Positions 48,465-58,833 of a stretch of DNA of 64,000 nucleotides are shown here, in pieces. The notes beneath the pieces are model-generated. The model saw only the letters and a list, made by a program, of their open reading frames with translations, did not search any database and had not been told where the DNA came from. The DNA is taken from positions 1-64,000 of the forward strand of contig JALZWO010000055.1 of the NCBI GenBank assembly GCA_023300375.1. The letters are read 5' to 3'. Source of the DNA: Granulosicoccus sp. GTDB lineage: Bacteria; Pseudomonadota; Gammaproteobacteria; Granulosicoccales; Granulosicoccaceae. A program made the position numbers and the translations under genes. Numbering within the stretch: position 1 is the stretch's first letter; every line of letters begins with the position of its first letter.

Positions 48465-50293
48465 ATGAGGAAACGCCCTGATATGTTGCCTATGACAGAC
48501 AACGATAATAATGGCCCAGTTAATTTGAGCTGGCACAGTCGTTTGCAATTTAGGGTAAGCGTCTTGCTTGTTGTTCTAGTAACTGCAGTCATGCTGAGCT
48601 TCAGCATATACGGCGCTTTGAGTGTCAATTCAGAACTGCAAGCTAACCTTGAAAAACATCTGAACACTGTGACCTTGCGAGCTTCAAGCAGTGTCAAATC
48701 TTCCGTCTGGGACATGGATCAGGGAAATTTACTTTTGGCGTTGGAAGCAGAGCTATTAGATGTGCGCGTACATACACTGGAAGTGTTGGATGTTGACGGA
48801 AGACTGCTCGCATCTTTGACTCGGGATTTGCAAGGTAACGTTGTTGGCTATGGAACTACAGATCAACCCGCAGGTAAGCTTCTACAAGAGCAGAGTGAAA
48901 TCGTCTTCGAAGATGAGGTCATAGGGACGATGAAGGTTTATGTCGATATGAGTTATAAAGACCTTGCTTTAAAAAATTATTACTATGATCAGAGTCTGCG
49001 GACCATATTGCTGATTATCATATTGGTGGTGGCAGTGGGTGGGGCGTTACGCGTTATGCTTATAAAGCCTTTATCGAACCTGACAGTGGCAGCAGAATTA
49101 GTCAGTAAGAACAAGTTTGATATCGATATCGATATTGGCTCACGTGATGGAGTGGGAAGGTTGGCAAAAGCACTCGAAGTGTTCAGACAGAATGTTCTCG
49201 AGAAACTACGCCTGCAAGAGAGACAGGAGAATGCAGCAAAGATTCAGCAGAAGCAGGCAGCTGAAAATCAACGTATGGGCAGTGTAAGGCGAAAGGCCGA
49301 GGAGCAACAAAGGCAAGAGCAGATTGAGATAGCTGCAAAAGAGTCTGTACAAGCCCGTGAATTACAACTTCGCGCAGATGAGCTATTGCCGATTGTTGAT
49401 GCTGCAGCGTCAGGTGATTTGTCACAGCGGATAAGCCTCAAGGGAGACGATGTTATCGGGCAAATCGGTATTAAATTAGAAACCTTGTTTGAACGTCTAC
49501 GTGGAAGCCTTGGCAGTATTGGTGGCAGTGCAGTAGCGCTGGGCTAAGCTTCAAACACGCTGACAACAATTAGCTCTGATATGTCAGGTAATGCAGAGGA
49601 GATATCGTCCCGGGCAGCAATGGTTACTGCCGTGGCGTCTGATATTGGCGATGGTGTTGAAAACGTAGCCGTTGCTGTTGAACAAAAGCGAATAACGATC
49701 AAAGGAATTGCTGATAATGCGGTTTAAGCAACCACAGTGGTGACAGAAGCTGCGACGATTACCGAAAGCACCAATGCGGTGGTAAAGAATCTTGCAAAAT
49801 CCTCTATGGGTATTGGTGAGGTAATCAAAGTTATAACGTCGATAGCTGAGCAAACTAACCTACTTGCACTCAATTCGACAATAAAAGTAGCCCGTGCTGG
49901 AGACGCTGGTAAAGGCTTTGCTGTCGTGCCAATGAAGTGAAAGAACTGGCTAAGGCTACCAAGGAAATCAGTCAACGAATAGCTGCGATTCAGTCAGATA
50001 GCCATAGCGTTAACGATTCTATCGGCGGTATCAGTCAGATCATTGGTCGTATCAATGAGCTGCAGGGTGTGATCTCGGGATCTGTTGATGAACAAGCGAA
50101 TGCTACAGGCGAGATATCTCGCTCAGTGATTGAGGCCGCACGAGGTAGTGGCGACATTACGGGGAGCATCACGGCAGTAGCGAAAGCTGCTAACGGGACT
50201 CTATAAAATGCTCAGAACGCTCAGAATGCGGCCTTTGAGCTTGATGAAATGGCGACACGCGTGAACGAGCAGCTCGCCCAGTTCAATCTGTAG
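48465..50293 (+). pseudogene. Methyl-accepting chemotaxis protein, degraded (three in-frame TAA stops and one 1-nt deletion)
   Basis: ORF 48465..49547 has TM-periplasmic-TM-HAMP; TAA at 49545-49547, TAA at 49725-49727, hairpin '[30 protein letters not shown]' then frameshift near 49928 ('gtcgtg-ccaatgaagtgaaagaa' for expected VANEVKE), continuing '[23 protein letters not shown]...', TAA 50204-50206, tail 'NAQNAQNAAFELDEMATRVNEQLAQFNL' to TAG 50291-50293. Confidence 0.9.
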
Positions 50294-50527
50294 AAGCCGC
50301 TGAAAGGCCTGTGCGGGTCGTAGTCCGCCAAGTAGAGGCCTGCGAGCGATTTTTATTAACGTTTAGCGGATTGCGTTCTAAAGCTTGATGAACAGCAAGA
50401 AGTAACCCACTTGTGAGTGAAATAGCTCTAAATCGGCCATTATTCCAAGATTATGTTCTTTCAAGGCATCAATTAGGCAGTGAATTGGCCGTATAAAGGC
50501 ACAATACTTTTACTTGACCATTTTATT

Positions 50528-50896
50528 ATGTCTTTTTTTAATACTTTCACTACCCGCTTTGTAAACACAATGGAAAAGCGTGCAGCTGTTCGCGCTTGGT
50601 ACCACTTGCAAAGTGTAGATGCCAGTTCTATTCAACAAGCAGGGTTATCAGCAGAGCTATTGGCCCAAGGTCCATCAGCCTACCCATGGCGTGCGACAAA
50701 AGACATTGTCAGCGCTACAGTTACCACTATTGGATACAACAAGAAGCAACTGCGCCAAGCCGCCGCTGAGCTTCGTGCCTGCTCAGACGCAGAACTGAGA
50801 GATCTCGGTATTGCTCGACATTCCATTGAGTATGTAGTGCGTCACGGTCGAGGCGATACCGACCTGCAGGTTGGTCAAGACAAACGCGCTGCGTAA
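50528..50896 (+). CDS. DUF1127-domain protein
   Basis: C-term 'QLRQAAAELRACSDAELRDLGIARHSIEYVVRHGR' is the DUF1127/YjiS-type motif. Confidence 0.8.
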   Translation: MSFFNTFTTRFVNTMEKRAAVRAWYHLQSVDASSIQQAGLSAELLAQGPSAYPWRATKDIVSATVTTIGYNKKQLRQAAAELRACSDAELRDLGIARHSIEYVVRHGRGDTDLQVGQDKRAA

Positions 50897-50994
50897 GTGT
50901 CTTTGGATTCCTAAGCGCTTCTGGCGGAAGGTACGTCAAAGCGCTTGGGACAGTCGATACACATTTCGCCCTTCAATAGATCGTGAAATGCCTA

Positions 50995-52293
50995 TTATTT
51001 TGACTGTTGATCGATTGTTAGTGACAGTACCGCAGCGTCATCAGTTGCGATATTGGCTGCCTCATTGAACCAGTCTCCCGGTTCAGAGATGGGATTCCCG
51101 CTTGTAGATATTCGGGCGCCCACGGTCACTGAAGAAAATGCTGACAGCGTCATGTTCGGTATCATGGCCATCGAATCATCTAACGTTATGGTTGTTGGCA
51201 GATCGGCAACCGTGAGTCGGCTTACAGCCAGCGGCATGGGAGGACCTTCGCTGGCGGTTGCGTAAATAAACACTGACTGGTCGTCAGTAGATGCTGCCCG
51301 TGCCTGCTCTGACAAATTAACAGTGACCTCTATGGTGGCATTTCCAGCTGGACCGTTCGGCGCTTGCTCGGTACTCTGCTGTGACTGGTCACTTGAAGCA
51401 CTTTCAGGATGAGTTGTTTGTTGCTCGGCTGGTGGACTCTCTTCAGACAACGCAGCTACCGAGCGAGATCGCATCTGTTCAACTGTAGCCAGAGCTTCTG
51501 GGTTGCCCGCAGCCATGGCAGTGAGCCTGTCGAAGCCCTGCATAGCGGCTTCGTGATTACCGATCTGTTGCTGTGCGATAGACATCAACCAAATTGCATG
51601 TTCATTGTCTGGCTCTATCTCAAGGGCGCGTTCAATAAACTGCACGGGTTCGCCAGATAATTCACCTTGTTGAGTCATTGCAATGGTCTCGGCCATCTGC
51701 GCAAGGGTAGGGGCATCGTTCTCGTCTAATGCGACGGCTTGTTCGAACGCAGATCGTGCGTTCTCAAACTCTCCAACTGATAGATAACTACGCCCTAATA
51801 AACGCCAGCCTTCGATATCGTCTGGCTGCTCTCGCAGCCGCTGTTCCATTTGTGGCAAAAGTTCAGTCAGCGCGGGTGCGTCTGGGTTAGCTGCATTGTT
51901 CACACCTGCAACATTGCTTTGAGAACCAGCAGATTGTGTGATTGCACCTGGATTCCCTAGTTGCAAATACAATGCACCCGCAGCCAAAGGTACGAACAGG
52001 GTAACGATGGCTGCTGCGCTTATCTGTCCGCCTGAGCGCGTTTTATCAACATTTGTTGAACGCAAATCGGCAGCTAAGTCGTATTCAAGCTGCTCGCGCT
52101 CGTAGTCGAAAGTTGGCTGATCTATAGAACCATCTGCGAGTGCATCATCTAGCGTTTTTCCACGCTCTCGTGCCAAGGTGATGTTGACCGCTTCTTGATC
52201 GGTAGACTGCGTGTCACTGCGAAAAATGCCAGCGAGGATCCACCCCATAGACAAAAAAACCAGCAGCGCAGCACTTATAAAAAATAAAGTCAT
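50995..52293 (-). CDS. ccmI: CcmI-like cytochrome c biogenesis TPR protein
   Basis: N-terminal TM and 'DTQSTDQEAVNITLARERGKTLDDALADGSIDQPTFDYEREQLEYDLAADL', then TPRs. Confidence 0.83.
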   Translation of the reverse strand: MTLFFISAALLVFLSMGWILAGIFRSDTQSTDQEAVNITLARERGKTLDDALADGSIDQPTFDYEREQLEYDLAADLRSTNVDKTRSGGQISAAAIVTLFVPLAAGALYLQLGNPGAITQSAGSQSNVAGVNNAANPDAPALTELLPQMEQRLREQPDDIEGWRLLGRSYLSVGEFENARSAFEQAVALDENDAPTLAQMAETIAMTQQGELSGEPVQFIERALEIEPDNEHAIWLMSIAQQQIGNHEAAMQGFDRLTAMAAGNPEALATVEQMRSRSVAALSEESPPAEQQTTHPESASSDQSQQSTEQAPNGPAGNATIEVTVNLSEQARAASTDDQSVFIYATASEGPPMPLAVSRLTVADLPTTITLDDSMAMIPNMTLSAFSSVTVGARISTSGNPISEPGDWFNEAANIATDDAAVLSLTIDQQSK

Positions 52294-52359
52294 TCTTTGA
52301 TAGTCGAAGCGAGTGAAGGATCGTGCATTGCAAGTAGCTGCAAAGCGCGTAATTAAATA

Positions 52360-52785
52360 CTAAGGTAGCGGATTAGGGACGTGCTCGAGTTCGATAAGAG
52401 TGCCGTTGAAGTCTCCCGGATGCATGAATATCACCGGGTTACCGTGAGCGCCAATTTTTGGTTCTCCATCACCAAGAATACGAGCTCCTTTGGCTAATAG
52501 CTCATCACGAGCTTTGATAATGTCAGTCACTTCCATGCACAAGTGATGCATACCGCCGCCGCGATGCTTTTCAAGAAATTTACTAACTGGTGAACCGTCC
52601 CCTAAAGGTTCTAGAAGTTCGATGCGGGTATTAGGGAGGTCAATAAAAACAACTTTCACACCATGCTCGTCGAGGTTCAAGGTGTCGCTAGTTGAAGCGC
52701 CAAACATGTCTCTCCAGCGTTGGCTGGCTTGTTCCAGGTCGTCGACCACGAGGGCGACATGGTTGAGCCTTCCCAACATGCTCAT
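52360..52785 (-). CDS. mce: Methylmalonyl-CoA epimerase
   Basis: Glyoxalase fold: 'LNHVALVVDDLEQASQRWRDMFGA', 'GGGMHHLCMEVTDI', 'VIFMHPGDFNGTLIELE'; adjacent to acyl-CoA carboxylase. Confidence 0.92.
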   Translation of the reverse strand: MSMLGRLNHVALVVDDLEQASQRWRDMFGASTSDTLNLDEHGVKVVFIDLPNTRIELLEPLGDGSPVSKFLEKHRGGGMHHLCMEVTDIIKARDELLAKGARILGDGEPKIGAHGNPVIFMHPGDFNGTLIELEHVPNPLP

Positions 52786-54788
52786 GATTCGAATTCTATA
52801 ATAATGTCGTCAACAGCTAAGCTTGCTCCTGCACTCGCTACGATGTTGGCAACGGTGCCATTAACAGCAGCCGTTAAGGTATTTTCCATTTTCATCGCTT
52901 CAATCACTGCCAAATCCTGCCCTGCAGTGACTTTATCTCCCTTGTCAACCATCACCTTCATCAGTAGACCTGGCATGGGTGATAAAAGGAACTTGGACAT
53001 ATCTTTTGATTCCTTCACTGGCATGTGGTGCATCAACTTGGCCACGTGCGGATCGACTACGCGGAACTGTCGTACTGAGCCACCCTGTGTTAACTGCCAT
53101 TGATTGCCTAAGCGCTGTGTTTCTACGCGAACCTCGATGCCATCAATAAATCCATGAAACAGCCAGTCTCCTGGTGCCCAATTGGTGTCGATGCCTGTTA
53201 GGCGGTTCATGCTCACATTGATCTGTTCGCCGGAGGTGAATACACACAAGTGATCGCCGAGTGATTCATCGGTGTCAGTGTGATCAAGGCTAGCCATAAC
53301 CGATGAGGTTGCCAATGCAGGGGAATTAACAACTTGCCTGTCGCGAAGACGCGTGCGCCATTCAATCCACGCAGCCACCATGGGCATAACTTCGACTGTT
53401 TCACTAGCGTACTGTGTGCTGTCGAATCCATCCGGAAAATGATCTTCGATAAAGCGAGTGGTTAGATTGCCGCTTTGTAGTTCATGGTGTGCAAACAGTG
53501 CAGATAAAAAGGGCAAATTACTTTGAACGCCTTTGATGCGGTAAGAGTCGATGGCTGCTTGCATGTGCTCAATCGCTTGCATTCGATCTGGCGCCCAAGT
53601 CACTAATTTGGCAATCATTGGGTCGTAAAACATGGAAATCTCACCACCTGCATCAATGCCTGTGTCGATACGTGTGTAGGCGCCGTTTTTAGCCTCCGAG
53701 GTATCAGGTGGCGCGTAGTGAGTGATTCTGCCAGTTGAAGGCAGAAACCCTCGATCTGGATCTTCGGCATAAACACGAGCTTCAAATGACCAACCGTTAA
53801 TACGCACATCGGCTTGTGTAAGCGGTAGCGGTTGTCCATCAGCCACATGAATCATGAGTTCTACAAGATCAACTCCAGTGATGCACTCTGTTACAGGGTG
53901 TTCAACCTGAAGCCGAGTATTCATTTCCAGAAAGTAAAAATTCTGTTGCGCATCAACAATAAATTCGACAGTGCCCGCTGATTGGTAATCGACCGACTTG
54001 GCTAGCGCTACTGCTTGTTCTCCCATAGCTTTGCGAGTGTCTTCACTGATGAACGATGAAGGTGCTTCTTCGATGACTTTCTGGTGCCGTCGCTGTATGG
54101 AGCACTCACGTTCGCCAAGGTAGACGCAGTTTCCGTGAGCATCGCCAATCAATTGAATTTCGATATGGCGGGGCTGTTCAATAAATTTTTCGACGAATAC
54201 GCGATCATCTCCAAACGCATTGCGAGCCTCGTTTTGTGCAGCGATAAATCCGTCTTTCACTTGTTCCAGAGTTTCGGCAACACGCATGCCTTTGCCACCC
54301 CCGCCCGCTGATGCTTTGAGCATAACTGGGCAGCCGATCTTGCTTGCAGCTTCATAGGCCTCATCGGCGTCCGCCATGGCATCTGGGCTGCCTGGTACGG
54401 TATTTACACCAGTGCTTTCTGCCAGTTTTTTCGACTCGATTTTGTCGCCCATTATTTCAATGGCGCGAGTACCTGGACCAATAAATACAATGCCTGCTTC
54501 TGCGAGTGCTCTAGCGAATGCCGCATTCTCTGAAAGAAAACCGAAGCCAGGGTGAACTGCATCTGCACCGGTTTGTTTTACTGCACTGAGGATGTTATCG
54601 ATGCGCAGGTAGCTGTCAGCTGAGGCGTTTGTGCCAATGCGCACGGCTTCATCGGCTTGCCTAACGTGGAGCGCGTTTGCGTCTGCATCTGAATACACAG
54701 CAACGGTAGCTATGCCTAATTGCTTGGCCGTACGAATGACACGACAAGCAATTTCTCCACGATTTGCTATGAGTATTTTTTTAATCAT
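52782..54788 (-). CDS. pccA: Acyl-CoA (probably propionyl-CoA) carboxylase biotin carboxylase/BCCP subunit
   Basis: 'MIKKILIANRGEIACRVIRTAKQLGI', ATP-grasp 'KASAGGGGKGMRV', BCCP 'VIEAMKMENTL'. ATG at 54788 preferred over the track start 54908. Confidence 0.93.
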   Translation of the reverse strand: MIKKILIANRGEIACRVIRTAKQLGIATVAVYSDADANALHVRQADEAVRIGTNASADSYLRIDNILSAVKQTGADAVHPGFGFLSENAAFARALAEAGIVFIGPGTRAIEIMGDKIESKKLAESTGVNTVPGSPDAMADADEAYEAASKIGCPVMLKASAGGGGKGMRVAETLEQVKDGFIAAQNEARNAFGDDRVFVEKFIEQPRHIEIQLIGDAHGNCVYLGERECSIQRRHQKVIEEAPSSFISEDTRKAMGEQAVALAKSVDYQSAGTVEFIVDAQQNFYFLEMNTRLQVEHPVTECITGVDLVELMIHVADGQPLPLTQADVRINGWSFEARVYAEDPDRGFLPSTGRITHYAPPDTSEAKNGAYTRIDTGIDAGGEISMFYDPMIAKLVTWAPDRMQAIEHMQAAIDSYRIKGVQSNLPFLSALFAHHELQSGNLTTRFIEDHFPDGFDSTQYASETVEVMPMVAAWIEWRTRLRDRQVVNSPALATSSVMASLDHTDTDESLGDHLCVFTSGEQINVSMNRLTGIDTNWAPGDWLFHGFIDGIEVRVETQRLGNQWQLTQGGSVRQFRVVDPHVAKLMHHMPVKESKDMSKFLLSPMPGLLMKVMVDKGDKVTAGQDLAVIEAMKMENTLTAAVNGTVANIVASAGASLAVDDIIIEFES

Positions 54789-54837
54789 GAGAATTTTTGA
54801 CTCAATGCGGGAGCTGAAGTACTTTTCAGATAAGTGT

Positions 54838-56370
54838 TCAAAGCGGAATGTTGTTGTGTTTTTTCCAAGGATTTTCCAGTTTCTTGCTACTGAGCATGTC
54901 CAAATCACGGCATATATGTGCCCTGGTGCTTTGCGGTCGAATCACATCATCGATAAAGCCTAAGCTGCCAGCGACGAATGGGTTAGCAAATTTCTCGCGG
55001 TATTCTGCGGTACGGGCTTCTATGCGTTCAGGGTCGTCTTTATCAGCACGGAAAATGATCTCCACGGCGCCCTTTGGACCCATGACGGCAATTTCTGCAC
55101 TAGGGTAGGCATAGTTGACATCACCACGTAAATGTTTGGACGCCATAACATCGTAGGCACCACCGTAAGCCTTGCGCGTGATGATAGTAATTTTTGGCAC
55201 GGTGGCCTCACCGTAAGCAAACAAGAGTTTGGCGCCGTGTTTAATGATGCCGCCATACTCTTGAGCGGTGCCTGGAAGAAAGCCAGGTACATCGACGAAG
55301 GTAACTATAGGGATACTGAACGCATCGCAAAAACGCACGAACCGGGCAGCTTTGCGACTCGCATTGATATCAAGGCACCCAGCAAGCACCATAGGTTGGT
55401 TTGCTACAAAACCAACAGTGTCGCCGTTCATTCGTCCAAAACCTACGACGATGTTGGCTGCAAACTCAGCTTGTATTTCGAAGAAGTCTTCTTCATCACA
55501 AACGCGGGATACCAGTTCTCGAACATCGTAGGGCAGATTAGGGTTTTCTGGTATTAGATTATCCAATGCCGGAATTTGTCTCGCAGCACTGTCCATGGTC
55601 TGACGTTTAGGTGCAGGTTCCCGATTATTTGGTGGCAAGAAATGCATGAATCGTCGGACTTGCATTAACGTGTCGATGTCGTTGTCATAAGCACCGTCGG
55701 CAACACTGCTTTTAGTGGTGTGCGTACCGGCACCTCCCAGCTCCTCTTGGGTCACCTCTTCATGCGTCACTGTTTTAACCACCTCGGGGCCGGTAACAAA
55801 CATGTACGAGCTATCACGCACCATAAAGATGAAATCGGTCATGGCTGGGGAGTAGACAGCACCGCCTGCACACGGTCCCATGACCAGAGAAATCTGCGGT
55901 ACCACACCTGAGGCAAGCACGTTTTTCTGGAAGACATCGGCGTAGCCACCCAGCGAGGCAACACCCTCTTGAATACGTGCCCCACCTGAATCGTTGATGC
56001 CAATGACCGGTGCCTGAACCTTCATGGCGTGATCCATGACTTTGCATATCTTGCGCGCATGGGCGGCCGACAACGATCCTCCAAGAACGGTGAAGTCCTG
56101 GCTAAAAGCGAATACTAATCTGCCATCAATACGTCCGTAGCCAATAACGACCCCGTCGCCAGGTACTCGATTGTCTTGCATGCCGAAGTCGTGGCAGTCG
56201 TGTTCCACGAACATGTCCCATTCACGAAATGTGTGCGGGTCGAACAACACCGCAAGTCGTTCTCGTGCTGTCAGCTTGCCTTTGCTGTGCTGTGCATCGA
56301 CGCGCTTAGGTCCTCCACCGGCAAGGGCGGCTTTTCGCTTTTCATCCAGTCTAGTATCTATCGAACTCAT
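54838..56370 (-). CDS. pccB: Acyl-CoA (probably propionyl-CoA) carboxylase carboxyltransferase beta subunit
   Basis: '[34 protein letters not shown]', '[24 protein letters not shown]', 'PNNREPAP', '[27 protein letters not shown]', '[30 protein letters not shown]'. Confidence 0.94.
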   Translation of the reverse strand: MSSIDTRLDEKRKAALAGGGPKRVDAQHSKGKLTARERLAVLFDPHTFREWDMFVEHDCHDFGMQDNRVPGDGVVIGYGRIDGRLVFAFSQDFTVLGGSLSAAHARKICKVMDHAMKVQAPVIGINDSGGARIQEGVASLGGYADVFQKNVLASGVVPQISLVMGPCAGGAVYSPAMTDFIFMVRDSSYMFVTGPEVVKTVTHEEVTQEELGGAGTHTTKSSVADGAYDNDIDTLMQVRRFMHFLPPNNREPAPKRQTMDSAARQIPALDNLIPENPNLPYDVRELVSRVCDEEDFFEIQAEFAANIVVGFGRMNGDTVGFVANQPMVLAGCLDINASRKAARFVRFCDAFSIPIVTFVDVPGFLPGTAQEYGGIIKHGAKLLFAYGEATVPKITIITRKAYGGAYDVMASKHLRGDVNYAYPSAEIAVMGPKGAVEIIFRADKDDPERIEARTAEYREKFANPFVAGSLGFIDDVIRPQSTRAHICRDLDMLSSKKLENPWKKHNNIPL

Positions 56371-56977
56371 TATTTGCTCGTTGCAAAACCCAGTATGTTC
56401 AAATTATCCCTCACGTTTTAGAGCCAGCGAAAGATGTTGACCAGGTCTGTGGTTGGTTGGTTCTGTGGATTTCTTGCGCCGTTTTTAGCGGGTGGTGCGG
56501 ATCGTTATTGTACTGGTCAGGATGTTGGGCCATCGGTACATGGCCTGCTGAGTCGAATATAGCATCGTGCCAAGCTCGCGCAGAGCAAAGTATATAATCA
56601 TTGTTGTCAGATTAGTGCTGACTCGCCAGCGTCGGCTTTTGAAATATCAACCTGAGGTTGGCTAGCGAGAAACCCGGCAACAAATTAATTTTGCCGACGG
56701 CGTGCTAGTCGGTTTATATCTGCGGTCGGGTAAATTACTGGCGACGATTTGACATGCAAAATAATGCATAATTTTGCGAGTTGCAAAATGAAAAATTGGA
56801 GTTACAGCAAGCATTCGTGTCCGAATCGGCACTTTATTGAAACCAGATTTGCATTCACGTTGACAGCGCACACCCTAAGCGGTGACAATCACGCATCCCG
56901 TTCATGATGATCGCGACCGTTGAGTGTTAAGTTGTCCTCGGTTCGACACAGTAAACACGCATCGCGCTAGGACATAA

Positions 56978-57226
<249 letters not shown>

Positions 57227-57355
57227 TCGTCTGCGGTTGCACGCAAGCTGGTTGCTGTAACGGAAGCTCCCGTTCGCGATCTACCAGCAGAAAGCGACCA
57301 GTAACAGCCAACCTAAGCACCCAGAAACCTTAATATTAAATGAGCTTTTTCGAAT

Positions 57356-58825
57356 TTGTTTGATCGCCCGGATAGTGGCGACAGGGCGCTACTTGTTCAT
57401 ATAGACACTAGCAACTGGCGACGAAATAACGCAGCTTCAGGTGCGGCCGCGCATGCAAATTCTGCAGGTAAGACCCAGCGAATGCCCTTCGCTGATCCTG
57501 CTAAAACCCGCACGTTTATTGACATAGAAGACGATCGGGCGGAGTTTGTAGAACTCGCGCGCTCGGCAGGGCTTACTGTGCTTGACACCATAGTGGGTAG
57601 CAGCTCAAAACCTGTCGCGCGACACTTTATCGGCTCGGGCAAAATAGAAGAAATAAAGGTGGCTTTAAACCACCATGAGGCCGACGTTGTCTTGTTTGGA
57701 CAGACCCTTACGCCCAGTCAAGAGCGCAACCTAGAGCGCGAACTCAGCGTCAGGGTGCTCGATCGTAACAGCCTTATTCTTGATATTTTTGCCCAGAGAG
57801 CCCGTACTTTTGAGGGCAAGCTGCAAGTGGAATTGGCGCAACTGGTACATCTATCCACAAGGCTTGTCAGGGGATGGACGCATCTGGAGCGACAAAAAGG
57901 CGGCATCGGCCTTCGCGGTCCGGGTGAGACCCAGTTGGAAACGGATCGCCGTTTGCTCAATGAGCGGGTTCGAGTACTGAAAAAACGATTGACAAAAGTG
58001 CGCCAGCAGCGCGAGCAGGGAAGAAGCCAGCGCGGTAAGTCTGGAATAAGCACTGTTGCTGTTGTCGGATATACTAATGCTGGTAAATCGACATTGTTCA
58101 ACCGAATCACCGACGAAACCGTCTATGCGGCGGATCAGTTATTTGCAACGCTAGACCCAACACTACGGCGACTGGAGCTTGACGGCGGTGTGTCGGCGGT
58201 TTTGGCGGATACGGTCGGGTTTATACGTGACCTGCCTCATGAGCTTGTTGATGCATTTCGGTCGACGTTAACCGAAACTCTTGAGGCCGACCTATTGCTA
58301 CATGTTGTTGACCACAGCGATGCCGAAAGAGAGCAACGTCGAGACGAAGTTGATAAAGTGTTGCTTGGAATTGGGGCACAGAACGTGCCTCAACTTATGG
58401 TTTTTAATAAGATCGACTTAACAGGTCACAGCGTAACAGTTGAGCGTTCAGAGGCTGGTGATGCTCAGGCAGTATGGGTTTCTGCGATCAAGGGCGACGG
58501 CATTGCGTTGCTTCGCCAGCTTATTGGCGAACGATTGAGTGCAGAGCGCATTACCGGCTGGCTAAAGTTGCTGCCGTCGCAAGGCAGACTTCGAGCTAGA
58601 CTGTATAGTGCGTTGGCTGTACAAGAAGAGGTTGTTCTTGAGGACGGTTGTGCACAGATTAAGATAGACATGGATTCGGTGGAATTTGCTCGGCTGGGCA
58701 GGGAATATCGGTTCAATTTAGAAGACATAGTTAGTCACATAGCCCCCGATCGGGAGTCGTTGGATTCGTCCGACGCCAACACGATCGGGCTTAATTCAAT
58801 CGCCGGAACATCGGCAACGGAGTAA
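57356..58825 (+). CDS. hflX: Ribosome-associated GTPase HflX
   Basis: 'RPFIGSGK'-like 'ARHFIGSGKIEEIK', 'GERDLGLRGPGETQLE'-like 'IGLRGPGETQLETDRRLL', 'VAVVGYTNAGKSTLFNRIT'. TTG start. Confidence 0.93.
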   Translation: MFDRPDSGDRALLVHIDTSNWRRNNAASGAAAHANSAGKTQRMPFADPAKTRTFIDIEDDRAEFVELARSAGLTVLDTIVGSSSKPVARHFIGSGKIEEIKVALNHHEADVVLFGQTLTPSQERNLERELSVRVLDRNSLILDIFAQRARTFEGKLQVELAQLVHLSTRLVRGWTHLERQKGGIGLRGPGETQLETDRRLLNERVRVLKKRLTKVRQQREQGRSQRGKSGISTVAVVGYTNAGKSTLFNRITDETVYAADQLFATLDPTLRRLELDGGVSAVLADTVGFIRDLPHELVDAFRSTLTETLEADLLLHVVDHSDAEREQRRDEVDKVLLGIGAQNVPQLMVFNKIDLTGHSVTVERSEAGDAQAVWVSAIKGDGIALLRQLIGERLSAERITGWLKLLPSQGRLRARLYSALAVQEEVVLEDGCAQIKIDMDSVEFARLGREYRFNLEDIVSHIAPDRESLDSSDANTIGLNSIAGTSATE

Positions 58826-58833
58826 ATACCCTT

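Noticed and set aside
49547-49727. Programmed stop-codon readthrough or alternative code in the MCP
   Set aside because: A separate one-base deletion in the conserved hairpin also breaks the frame, and all other genes use TAA as a normal stop; pseudogenisation is simpler.
54789-54908. N-terminal extension of the biotin carboxylase subunit
   Set aside because: Canonical start MIKKILIANRGEIACRV at 54788; the extra 40 aa overlaps the end of pccB.
56662-56871. 69-aa ORF (-) in the pccB-hfq spacer
   Set aside because: No RBS or domain evident and atypical composition; likely chance ORF in non-coding DNA.
56930-56965. Possible tRNA TpsiC arm 'cctcggttcgacacag' before hfq
   Set aside because: Arms do not pair and no acceptor or anticodon stem can be built around it.
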